From Rosa chinensis (Eukaryota > Streptophyta > Magnoliopsida > Rosales > Rosaceae): 64,000 bases of DNA. The translations under genes and the position numbers were made by a program. Under the pieces are notes generated by a model. It saw nothing but the letters and a program-made list of their open reading frames with translations, was not told the origin of the DNA and did not search any database. The stretch covers positions 67,599,510-67,663,509 of the forward strand of contig NC_037093.1 of assembly GCF_002994745.2 (NCBI RefSeq), written 5' to 3'. Positions 46,635-58,408 of the stretch are shown here, piece after piece; position 1 is the first letter of the stretch, and the number at the start of each line of letters is the position of its first letter.

Positions 46635-47015
46635 TTCTGATTCAATCTCTGTCCTTGATCTGATCAAGGGCCTTATATACCTCAACCAAAATTGTAATCA
46701 AGGGCCAGGATGAAGCGGTGATAGATCAACGGCCAGGATTGCACCTCCGAAAATCCTATTTCTTTAATTTATTTTCTAAAATTCCACAACTTCGGAAAAT
46801 AACTATAAATGGCTCGGGTATCCGGAAAATTCCCCGAAAATTTCCACGAACTTGTTGTGATGTGTACTTTATTATCCAACTCCTAAATTGAGGATTTCAC
46901 TTTATGAAAATTTCTGAAAATTTCCTCGAGCATCTTGACCTTTATCGAGATCGTTGAATAGTTTCGCGTACGATCTCCGTTAAGCTCGATACATTTTTCC
47001 AGGGCTCACAGTTTT

Positions 47016-48927
47016 TCCCTTCTTCAGTCTTTTCTTTCTCCTTGTTCTCTTATACTTGATCTTATCATTTTTCTGGAATTCTCACCCTTTCGATCTCCTC
47101 TAATCTGCTTGTTAAAAAGGGTATGCCTTATGAATTTCAATCTTAATTATTTGATTACCTTCTATTGATTTGCAGCTCTTCATATTCAAATACACGTCTG
47201 GATATCTTTTAGCCTCTCTTTGATTAAGCTCTATTCTTATAGAAACCAATTGGAATAAGCTTTTATTTCTGTGATGTTATTAACTCATATTCTGTTTCAA
47301 TTTTATATTTCCAAATAGCTTGAGTTTTGAAAAACTGAACTGATACATTATCTTTGATAGTTTGTCTTTCGGTTCTCACTTTTCTTCAAAACTATATATG
47401 AGTTTGGATGTACTTATCAAATTGGACTATCATGTGTATAAATTATTTCAGAAACTACATACAGTTTCCAGACCCAGCGACCTATTTCTGTAAAATTGTA
47501 ATTTTCTGTTAATAAATTGAAGTTATTTTCTTCTGAGAATTTGTAGTGGACTTGTTAAAGAGTATTTGAGACTTGGAATCTCCTAAAAAAGATTTTTCTA
47601 TCATTAGTTATGATTTTTCAAAGTTACAGGTCTGTTGCAGGAATTTCTAAAAACAATATCACTGTCATGTTCTTTCTATTTCTTTTAGTATCTTTTTATG
47701 TACAATCTTGATTGAAGAAACCAGTACTTTAAAATTAGGCATTCCCACCTTTCATATGAAACCAACCTGGCTCCATTTGGAGTTCGTATGAAAGATTTAT
47801 ACCACGACAAATTTGGCTTTGTGCATTAGCATTTCTGCACAGTTTTACTTTACAAATTAGATCTCAAATAACCATTTCTAGATTGATGTTCATTCTGTGC
47901 TATAATCCATATATGAAGTTTCTTCTTCACCTGTAGCAGCTGTACTTTTCATTCTACAAGATCACCTTATGTCCTGGATAATTCCAGTATAAAAGAATGA
48001 GTAGCACAAACACTACTAGAATTTTGCTCAACAGATCCATGGGCCATTTCTCATTGTTGTACCATTATCTACTTTGTCAAATTGGGCAAAAGAATTTAGG
48101 AAATGTCTTCTTGATCTGAATGTTAGTGTATGTTGGTACCCGTGCAAGCCGAGATGTAAACTGAGCTTTCTTGTACATGTCACAAAGTTCATATATGGTT
48201 AGCGTTTGATAATATAATTTTACTTGCATTGTTAGTTCAAAAATAGTTAAAGCTCCCAAATTGTACTCATCATATCTAGTTTCTTGTGCCTATTGAATAA
48301 ATACTTCTATAGCTAGTATGCTAGTCAGCTCTCCACTTTCAATATGGAACTTTACTTACTGTACAAAGTTGAGTGATCTTAAAATGAACTCTCTGTCCTT
48401 CAGCCCTCCTTTTATTGAGTGCACTTTTTTGAGTTCCTTTTTTACCATATGGTAGGCTAAAGTGCCTCCTAAGGTACAAGTTTTTGCTTGGGGCTGTTGC
48501 TCACAGGAGAGTTATACTTGTGAGGTCAACAGCAAATCCCTTCTGTTTGACTTTGGCCACTTGAAAGAAAGAGGCAGTTGAGGGTATTGGTAACATTTTC
48601 CTTCATTTTCTAGTGGTGTTGAGATTGGATAGAAGTGTCTGCTGCTATGGTGAATGTGGTTCCCTCAGCTGGGGTATTTGGTGTGGAGTGATTGCATCTT
48701 GTGTTTTAATGTTGCCATTGTGTAAGGAGTAACTGTATTTTTATCTTCTGGTGTAGTGACCATGGTCAAATGAGTACTTGATTTTAATTTTGTTAGGGTC
48801 AATACAGTTGCCCTGCATCTCACCATGAATATTCATCTTTGATCGCAAATTTATGTCTTTGAATTCAATGGTGCCAGTCTCTGTCTGTATTACAGCAAAT
48901 ATATTCAGGCAATCTGTCTGTGCCTAG
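47016..48927. other. CACTA cargo without recognisable gene
   Basis: AT-rich, intron-like DNA inside the CACTA element. T-rich tracts followed by AG and gene-like spacing suggest captured introns, but no exon can be named. A CACTA-type terminus lies at 48011 and is listed separately. Confidence 0.4.
48011..48030. repeat. Orphan internal CACTA terminus
   Basis: CACTACTAGAATTTTGCTCA is present here. It is nearly identical to the true left end at 41316 and in the same orientation. I found no matching right end other than the one at 51882. The 3 bases before it are AAA, which do not match the TTT after 51882, whereas the TTT before 41316 does. Confidence 0.75.
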
Positions 48928-49065
48928 TTTTTTTAGGGGGGTGAAATTTGCACCCTCATATTTGCAAACTACACCCCTTTTCCTTTTTTTAATAATATTT
49001 CATCTCAAATTTTTTTGCACTTCCTAAAACACCCTCAATCTTTTTTCTTTTCTTTTTGGGTCTTT

Positions 49066-49070
<5 letters not shown>

Positions 49071-49137
<67 letters not shown>
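49071..49137. repeat. (CT)n microsatellite, left TIR arm
   Basis: About 33 CT units next to the left TIR of the 48936-50702 element. Frames of repeated Ser-Leu here are artefacts. Confidence 0.95.
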
Positions 49138-49144
<7 letters not shown>

Positions 49145-50430
49145 CGCGACAACAATCTCCCTCTTCTCTCTTTCTTCTCCAGACAACGACCTCTTCTCCA
49201 TTGAAAATTGGTCATCTTCTCCATTCAAAAGTCAATCAACTTTTCTCTTTCCAAACCAGATGGGCAATTGGTCATGCTCCATGTAACATATGTACGATAT
49301 CAGCCATTTATGTTTATTTACAAATTTTCTGAATAAGGCGAAGACCGAGAGCGAGCCGACGAGATTGGCGGCGGATTTGGCCGAAGATACTCACAACAAT
49401 AAAAGGCCAGAATTTCTATTCTGGAAATGGTCGATAAACAAGAATCTTCACTGAATCAACCAAAACTAGAAAGCCAAATTCTACTTCTGAAAAAAGTATA
49501 GCACATTTCAATTAAAATCATTGACACTGACAAGCACAATACCATGGCAACCACCAGCTTGAATAAACAATCTTCCATCTCCTTGGAAGAATCATCCTGT
49601 GAAATCCATATAGACTCTGAAACAATCTTCACACTGACACTGGATTGTTGCTGCACGGGCAGCACCACCACCACCATCCCACCACCAGGGTCGTCACGTC
49701 ACCGCCGATACCGGACCCCAATCGTCGTTGACCACACATCACCCACCACCACAAACACAAAGCTCGCGTGCCCAATTCCATGAAGAAGATCAACACCCGA
49801 GCCTGTATTCCCACCGTCTCCATCCCCAAACCTAGAGGGTCAACAACCCCACTACTGTCGAATCCGAATCCCCGACCACCGCCACACACCCAGTCACCAC
49901 CATTTTCCGCTCACCCAGTCTCCGTGCAGCCACTGTCATCAAATAAAAACCAAATAGATCGAAATCCCAACGCCACAGTTTCCAATCTCCATCCCAATCA
50001 CCTCCGACAGCAACCCGTCCGGCCACACTAGAAGCACGCCGGTGAGGCCAGCGGCTTGCGCCAATCTACCAGTAAAAACAAGAAGCCCAAAACAAAAACC
50101 AAGCAAATAGAGGTTGAGAACTGACACAAGACGCGAACTCTCCGTCAGCAGAGAAGAGAAAACATCCAAGTTGAATCGAAATTGCACTCGGACAGAACGA
50201 AACTCACACGAATCCGCCGGAGGAGGGAGTGATGTGGCAGAGGAAGCGGTTGTTGATGCAGCGGAGGATTCGGCAGAGGGAGAATGAGGCGACGATGGTG
50301 ACGACGACGATGAGGAGGATGATGAGAATGCTCGGACTTAAGGTTTTCAAGGTCAATGAGCGGTTGTTGTGAGGTGGCGAGGTGGTGGAGGTTGATAATG
50401 GCGGCGGCGGCGGAGTCCTTGGTGAAGATC

Positions 50431-50531
<101 letters not shown>

Positions 50532-50710
50532 TTGGTGGTGGTCTGGAAGAGAGGGGGGGGGAGAGAGAGAAGAAAAGACCCAAAAAGAAAAGAAAAAAGA
50601 TTGAGGGTGTTTTAGGAAGTGCCAAAAAATTTGAGATGAAATATTATTAAAAAAAGGAAAAGGGGTGTAGTTTGCAAATATGGGGGTGCAAATTTCACCC
50701 CCTTTTTTTA

Positions 50711-51882
50711 TAGTAACTTGTTCAGCATTGTTGACCTTTGACTCGATTAATCATAATTAAGGACTTAAATATCCCAGAAATGTATAGTTAAGTTAATCAA
50801 CAGATTGTCTTATGGATGCTAGGATAGGAATGTCTTGTAAGCTCAATATCTTTTTGTCTTTCCCTTTTCCTTTCCTTTCTTTCCTTCGGTTTTTCTTGTT
50901 ATAGCTAATTGTTCATTTCATTTTATTTGCAGGTGAAAACAGAAGAACAAATGGGATATAAGTATGACGAGGCTTGCTTTCGTTTATGTTTCTAGTATTA
51001 TGTACCATTTAGACTTAAATTTTTGTTTTATTTCAACATGTTATGCATAGAAATACTTGGGATGTTGTTATGTACATTGAGCATCAATATTAATCAAAAT
51101 TTATTTACTTACGATATGTATTCTCATTAGATTTCCTAGCAATAGTTACAAATCAGTTTATAACTATAAAAATGAAGTAATATAAGAACTAATACATCAG
51201 TTCTAAAAGAAAAAATTGATGTCCCATTAGCCAGTGGATAACAAAATATTAAGTAAGAAACGATGTAAAACAACGCAATTGACATTGACATTGTGTAAGA
51301 AACGATGTAAAACAAATCAATGGACATCGATTTATTAAATGAAAAATGATGTCTAGTATAAGTATGAACATCGGTGCCAACCTCAAAAAATGATGTTTAA
51401 TAGAAAAATGGACATCACTTCATAAAAGGAAACGATGTTTAATAGAATAATGAACATCGGTCGTGTAATACAAAAGAATGCAGATTCAATCTTAAATAAT
51501 GTGATATATGGCAAGTACCCATAAAGCTTATAAACAGCAGGCAAACTTAAAAAACACTGATGTGTAAGAGAATATAACACATCGTTTTTAGAATGAGTAA
51601 CGATGTTAAAATTAATACTAGTGCTGTTGGACCTATATTTTGTTAAGCATTAAATGCATAAATATGAAGGTTTAACAATATCTAAAAACACCAATTTGTG
51701 ATCATAATAGCAGTTTAACATCGATTCTGGAACATAATCCGATGTTTATTATGATATGGGACATCGGTTTTTAACCGATGTCTATTTTTTTCCGATCTTT
51801 TACATCACCCACTAACACATGTGTACAAATATTTTTTTACATCGGTTTCTAGCCAATGTATATGAGGAAAATTCTAGTAGTG
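50711..51882. other. Right subterminal region of CACTA element
   Basis: After ~51230 the words AACGATGT, ACATCGGT, GACATC and close variants occur more than a dozen times in both orientations up to the terminus at 51882. Such clustered subterminal repeats are known binding sites for CACTA transposase accessory proteins. No coding gene is seen. Confidence 0.7.
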
Positions 51883-52778
51883 TTTACTCGTCTTTATGGG
51901 TTATGGTGGTTGCTAAATTTCCTTTTGGGATTGGTTGTGATTGAATTGATGGGACAAAATTGGTTGGGATTCAATTTTTGGGTTCGATTTATGAGGCTGG
52001 GTGTTCCACTAATGGGTTTGTTCCCTGTAAAATTTCATCAATTAATACTTGGGTATGAACGACCCATTGGAAGATGGCGTGAGGCAGCTAGTAACAAACA
52101 TTGAGAAGAGATTGATTATGAATGACCGAAGGCATACCATGGGTTCTCATTCTTAATCAATGTTTCCTCATCAATTAAGTTTGGTCTCTCTTTTTTTTTT
52201 TTTTTTTTTCTTCAGAAAATCAAATTAATTCCCTATCAAATTTCATTGAAACCCACTTGATTAGCTATTATGTGCAGTGGTGCTGAGTGAAGTGAAGCAA
52301 GAACAGAAGGAAGAAAGGGAGAGAGTCCATGAATGATGCCATCTTGCATATTGAAACAGACTCATCAGTTCCCAGTATATTAGTTTGCATATACCCAATA
52401 TTTCCAGCAACTTCTCAGCTTGGGGATAGATTCGTAAAGAACAAAGGGGAGAGAAAGGGTGAGAGAGAGGAATGAAGGAAGAGATGAATAGCGAGAGAAG
52501 AAAAAGAGAAGAAGACAAGTTAAAGTTTGTTTTAGACCGTTGGATTTATTATATCCACGTGTCATTGTCTAGTTAAAAGCGTAGGTAGCTCAGGTGATTA
52601 AGTTGCTTAGGAGAGGATCCTCTCCCTTTCAGAAACTATTATCTTCGACCAAGTTCATCCGAGATTTCACCTCGATCTCCCTCCCTATGATTAATTATAG
52701 GGCTGGTGATCGATGACATGCTCTATCGCAAATTTTGGAGGAAAAAAAAAAGGTTCTATACTCAAATTCTGAGATGAT

Positions 52779-54130
52779 CAATTTCCAGCGGCAGAACTAA
52801 GTGGTAGGCTATATGGGCTCAAGCCTAGAGAATATTTTGGGCCAAAAACCACTGTGTGTGTGTGTGTGTGTGTGTACCTTCAGCCCATACCTAAAGAAAA
52901 AAAAATATTTGTAAAAGTCGCGTACTCCCCCAGGCGGCCAGGCCATAGCAGCTCACTTCTCAAATCTCAACTCTCAAGTAGTCTAGGTCAGTGGCTGGCG
53001 CTACTTGATTAGTTAAAGTGAGTTGAACAACTGAATACTCCCACAAACCGCCTCCGTAAATCGCCGCGAACCCACAAACCGCCGCCGAAAATCGCCATGA
53101 ACGATTGGAGTTGCTGACTTGCTGCTATGATTCTGCCATTATGGGTATTGAGTTGATTGTTACCGACTTGAGTCACTTGACCATTTATGTTTTTATTCTG
53201 GGTATTAGGCGTATTACATTGAGTTGCCCTCTGGTTGATTCCATTTCACTTGAGCTTCCCATTTCAGCTGACATGCATATTTGCAGAAATTCTTGGCTTC
53301 TTGCAGAGTCGATTCGAAAGATTGGAGTGATTGCCCAAGTTTCTAGAGGAGTTTTGGCCCTCCATGTAACTGTGAGTTGGGCTTTTGAGTTTTGTGTATA
53401 AGTTGAGGATTGGGTTGTTGGGTTTGTTTAGGGGCTATCGGTTTTGGGTCTCTCACTCTCTCCTTTGATTATGTTGTGATTATGTTTTATTTAAAAATGT
53501 GCATTTTGTGTTGCAGATTGGAGAATCTTTATTTTAGAGTTTTGGTGATAGTGTCTGAGTATATGCACAATACCGAGACTGTTGTTGAGTGTTGATGCCC
53601 TTTCCATCTAGCTAGTGTTACTAACTTTATTTTCTTTAGCCTATCTTATTTAAATAGTGAGTGTTCCTTTCACAAACCCATTAGAATTATATATATGTTA
53701 AGGAGACACATATTAAATCCATTAGACATTAAAGTCTGCTGCAAGTTAGTAACTAATAGTAATGTATAATTAGTTGTAGTACCTTTTGAATGAGGGTGAC
53801 AATATTCGAAGAGCTATGTGGTCTTAGGACCGTATCAACCCCACTTAAGTAGTTACCCATTATCATTTGACGGAGGTCAAGGTCGAAAATTTAATCCTAA
53901 GTGGTTCAAAGAATGGATGTGGCTTGAGTATTTCGAAGAGTTGGACAAAGCATTTTGCTTCCCTTGTTGTATGTTTTGGTTTTATATCCCATCCGTTGTA
54001 TATTTTGATTGAAAATAATAAAGGCGTAAGGATGAGCCTCTCACTGGGCTCCAAACCTATAAAAAAAAAAAAAAAAAATTAGTGTATTTCTAATTAGTCT
54101 AAACAAATCTCGGATCCTGTATCCGCCACG
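52779..54130. mobile_element. hAT relic with TTF-type zinc-finger fragment
   Basis: The left end reads CAGCGGCAGAACTAAG, and the right end reversed reads CCGTGGCGGATACAGGATCC, like hAT ends of the CAGTGGCGGA type. No clean 8-bp duplication remains. A short TGTG microsatellite (52854-52874) and A tracts lie inside. The transposase is reduced to the fragment listed below, so the element is inactive and decayed. Confidence 0.55.
53818..53991 (+). pseudogene. TTF-type zinc-finger fragment of hAT transposase
   Basis: Translates to GPYQPHLSSYPLSFDGGQGR, then KFNPKWFKEWMWLEYFEE and DKAFCFPCCMFW. This matches the start of the TTF-type zinc finger found at the N-terminus of plant hAT transposases annotated as zinc finger MYM-type protein 1-like. 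The frame leaves the family pattern right after CFPCCMF and ends at a stop, and no dimerisation domain follows. Confidence 0.75.
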
Positions 54131-55595
54131 GACCCAATTGTAAGCCTGCATATGAGATAATGAGAGACTGAAGACAATGCGATCCGAGTGTGGGGTAAGC
54201 AATGGTTCTGCTTTCGCAAAAGTCGGTTGGGTTTGCTGATGCTCTCATCTTGTGGTGATCATTTTCATGGAATTGAATGAATTAGCTTAGGTTATTACTC
54301 TGACTAGACTATTGTTGTCCCATCCCACTTCGAACTTATTCGATATATAGCTTAATTAGCCAGCCTGCCTCAATGCCCACAGAGTTGACATTTTCATCCT
54401 ATTAGCATCTATGCCCTAGTTTAATCTAACCTCCTATCTAGGGAATGATTCAATTTGTAGGTCATAGCTAGTCTAACTCTGAGATTGGAGATCATCATCA
54501 AGCTATATCAGCTTCTTTCAATTCTTTCCCTTTATTTAAATTTAACTAGTCCGTATTAAGTTTGATCGAGCATCGATCGATCATTATGGAAAAACAAAAG
54601 GAATTAATTGCAAAAAAAAAAAAAAAAGATGTTTTAGTCATGAACAGTTTGAATGGTTACTATTTTTATTTAAGTCACATATGTTGAAAAAGTGTCGCTT
54701 AAATTAGAGTCATTTGAAATCTCACATCAGAAAGGTGAAGAGTCAACTTTGGGTTATAAGGAATAATACCACACACTAGCTAATGCCGAGACCTTTTGTA
54801 TTAAAACCCCACACCCGTTATTCACCGGGTGGCTAAAGTGGGGGCAATATCGGCATTATTGGATCCGCGTGTGTTGGAATCATTTGCCGCTTCTGCACAA
54901 CAACATATTCCTAGTTACTATGAATTATTACAATGGCAATTGCATCCGTAACTAAAGTCTCTATCGTCACTAGCTAGTTCTAAACTTTTTTATAGGCAAA
55001 ATTGGCAGTCAAAGGATTTTCACCTGTATGTAACATTGCTACAATCACTTCATGATTTTATCAAAAACTTTTATTTCACTCACGTTTTTATACATGTTCA
55101 CGAATTAGTTAAGAATCAAGTAAATGCTAATAATAATTTTAGCATATGTAGCTAGATAGCAACTAGCTAGCTAATGAGGATCAGTGAACCAGTGATTACG
55201 TAGGTTACAATCAAAAGATGGTGTAGGAGAGAAATGGAGACAAAAGTGGTGGAGGCTTCATTGACATGGACGGTTGGAATGGGAAAGAAAGAAAGAAAGA
55301 AAGAAAAGGGATCGAGGATATGTGGAAAAGCCAAACAAAGAGCACCATCCCACACTCTCACTGGTCGGCTGGCCTTGAATTCCGGAAGCAACACATCTGA
55401 AACCTTATCTCCAACACCACCCCCTCCTCACAATTATGCTCACTCACATCCATCCAATTCCCCCATCATTCCCCAACTTTTTTCTCTTTTCTCGTATAGT
55501 CTTAGAGTTTGCTTTACTTGTTGTAAGTATAAAATTTAGACTTCAAGGATTTTTTATTTATTTATAATATTACTGAGAGAAAAAAAAGAAAAAGG

Positions 55596-55627
<32 letters not shown>

Positions 55628-57455
55628 CAGTTCGAAATTTTTAACCAAATTATATATTTTCTTTGAATTTTAGTCGTCACCCACAAATATAATGTGTATA
55701 AATGCAAACCAGCTTGAGGCATTTACAAAATGTTTAGTGAAGGATCTTCTTAAACACATCACTGCAGGTCTGCAAAGAACCCTACTTATAATTAGACTTC
55801 CAGTTCCAGTTCCTTCTTTAGTTCACACAAACATCCATCATATTGTTTAGAATCAATTCAAATGCAAAATCATGCAAAATCATTGGTAGGTTCCACTAGC
55901 CTGTTCTTGCTGCCTTTCCACGTGTTGGCTTCCAAGATGGACACGTTGACAGTTTTATGATAGAAATTCGGGGCTACTAGGATTCTAATTAGTGACTGAT
56001 TAAGGAATAATTTGTTTACTTAATCCCAATTATTATTCCCAATCATCTTTTAGGTACCAGATCGTTAATTGATTGTCCACTGTGTCAAAGTCAATATGCA
56101 TCTGCCTATCCGCTCTACTCTCTGCTCGATCGCACTAGCTAGAAAACTTGCCAATGAAGGATAGCTAAAGATGCTCATAAACAACCCTCTGTTAATCTTT
56201 CTGCTATCAAACTACTTTTCCATTCCCTTTTCTTCTGTCCATCCATGACTTGAAGAACAAAACCACTGTTTGACCCAAAAATAAAATAGAAAAAATGAGG
56301 TAAAAAGTGCATCACTCTGACGGTTAAATGTCTCATCAAGAAACTATTAATATGTTTTTAATTATGACTCACACAAAAGATGGGGTTGCATTTATAGATT
56401 CGTCGGTGGATTAACCGTACAATTTGGTATCATTTCCCATCACTTATCTTCACAAAAGATGTTCTTGAAGTTCTAACTTCTAAGAGTATATCTCTCTCTA
56501 AAAAAAAAAAAATAAAAAATAAAAAGAAGAAGAAGAAGTTCGTAGAGTATAACAAAGTCAGATAGCTAGGTCATGAAATATATGCTAGTGCAAATATCTG
56601 CAATGGTTTTTCTTTATTCTTATAGTTATCAGCAGTTATTCACTGTCATTATGAAATATATGGTTTTCATCGCCCTTCCTTTGCTTCATAAATTTCTCAT
56701 ACAGGGGATGAAATCAGCTGTCCTAGATTTCTGTGTCTCAATTATGTTCCAATTGAAATCAAAATAATGATCACTATATTATTTATGTACTTAGTTTATT
56801 ATAAGAATGATCCTTAATTCATTAAAGACAGAGCACAAAAATTGGACAATTTTGATTATCAAACTAGCTTCAGGCCGAGCCGAGGTAAGGGTATTTTTAC
56901 TTTTTCCTAGTATTTCGATCTTAGCCGTGTGTATGATGTTAAGTTGTGTGTATATCAAAAGCTAGCTCTCTAATTCACTCTTCTAATTTTGTAGAATGAA
57001 CAAACAATTCCCGTACGGATGTATAAAGTGCAAAATCAAGTAGAAAAAAAAAAAGAGTGGAAATGAGAAAAGTTACAGAATGCTGAATCATTCTCTTGAT
57101 TATGCGTTCTTGTGTATACCCACATTCCATGTGGTTCCACGCATGCTTTATAATACCTTCTGGTACCCGTTGTATGGAGACATATACATAGACTACTATG
57201 ATAGACTAGTAGAGAACTAATTTGTTTGTTGAAATTGTGATACATAGTCAACCTATGAGGACAAAGAGACATGGGAGAATTTACACCAAAAAAAAAAAAA
57301 AGACATGGGAGAATAACTGTTATAATTCCCACAAACCAATTTACATGGGGTTCGTCAATCATCATTATTTCCTTCCTTCCTTCGCTTAAATAATCCCATA
57401 AATTCCCGCAGACCTTCTACTACTACTCCCCACTCTACATTTCTTTAGCTAGATT
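54131..57455. other. Intergenic region upstream of HD-Zip gene
   Basis: At 54715-54900 there is a repeat-like block (TCTCACATCAGAAAGGTGAA, then CCCACACTAGCTAATGCC-style words and ATCCGCGTGTGTTGG). It resembles a degraded short LTR or TRIM fragment, without clear borders. GA and A tracts lie at ~55570-55630. The rest is AT-rich DNA, including the HD-Zip promoter, without another gene. Confidence 0.4.
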
Positions 57456-58408
57456 ATGGGTTTCGATGATATTACCGCTGAGCTTGGCCTCAGCCTAGGC
57501 TGCCATGACAAGCCAGCCAATCACGATCATGATCATCACCAAAACCAGAAGAAACCACACTTGAAATACGACCAATTACTGCCGTCTGATCTTACTCTAG
57601 GCCCATCAGATGAGGCAGAACCAAGAGGGTCTAATTCCTCTTCTCCGAGCGGAGCCGTTTCATCGTTTTCTAACTCTTCTAGTTTCAAGAGGGTGGACAG
57701 AGACTTATTGTGTTCTGGTGAAGAGGTAGAGAGAGTAAGCGAGGAACTATATGAAGATCAGGCAGGAAGTCCCAGAAAGAAACTCAGACTTACAAAAGAA
57801 CAATCTGCCACATTAGAAGACAGCTTCAAACAACACACCACTCTCAATCCTGTATGTAATATATCTATCCATCTTAATTAATTTACTTATTTATCATCTA
57901 ATCGTCTTGATTTATATATGATATTCCTGTTTAAATTACAATGATCAGAAACAAAAAATAGAGCTGGCCAGAAATCTAAACCTACGGCCGCGACAGGTAG
58001 AAGTGTGGTTCCAGAACAGGAGGGCTAGGTGCGTAATTTCATTCGGCGATACATAACATCTTCCATGCATGAAAGACTTGTCTGATTAATTAATTACATC
58101 CATCGCTTATGTGTAGAACTAAGTTGAAGCAAACTGAAGCGGATTGCGAGCTGTTAAAGAAATGCAGCGAGACTCTCAAAGAAGAGAACAGGAGGCTACA
58201 CAAGGAGCTGCAAGAGCTCCAGTTAATGAAACAAACACCAACGGCGCCGTTTTACATGCAGTTTCCGACGGCTACTCTCACCGTGTGCCCTTCCTGCAGT
58301 GAGAGAATTGGCAACGGTACTAGTACCCCTATTGCCGGTGATCATAATCATGGAATATCGAAGCCTCCCCTTTTCAACCCCTTTACTCACCCATCTACAG
58401 CTTGCTAG
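57456..58408 (+). CDS. Class II HD-Zip transcription factor (HAT-like)
   Basis: Nuclear homeodomain-leucine zipper factor; class II members are mostly repressors in shade and auxin responses. Exons 57456-57851, 57949-58028 and 58117-58408 join in phase at GT-AG sites to give 255 aa. The N-terminus carries an EAR-type LxLxL repression motif (LGLSL, 10-14). The homeodomain starts near residue 106 ([18 protein letters not shown]) and includes the recognition helix [13 protein letters not shown], split by intron 2. The leucine zipper follows at once ([14 protein letters not shown]...[15 protein letters not shown]). The C-terminal redox motif reads CPSCSER at 216-222; the class II consensus is CPSCE, so one Ser is inserted or replaces the Glu. 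Length and exon layout are normal for HAT9/HAT22/HAT14-like proteins. Confidence 0.93.

Larger units (their letters stand above)
44302..47010 (-). repeat. Solo LTR, probably Ty3/Gypsy, interrupted by a hAT element
   Basis: Flanked by a perfect 5-bp duplication, GTTTT (44297-44301 and 47011-47015). In sense (minus) orientation it begins TGTGAGCCCTGG and ends GGGGCGTTACA, giving TG...CA ends. Without the nested hAT element and its duplication it is about 1.86 kb. It matches the LTR at 61683-63579 over both ends and many internal words. No internal retrotransposon sequence adjoins it, so it is a solo LTR. The Gypsy assignment rests only on the GGGGCGTTACA terminus style and length. Confidence 0.88.

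Noticed and set aside
49015..49332. Open frames of repeated Ser-Leu or Arg-Glu (also 46434-46713 and 50353-50625)
   Set aside because: Pure consequences of (CT)n/(GA)n microsatellites, which have no stop in any frame.
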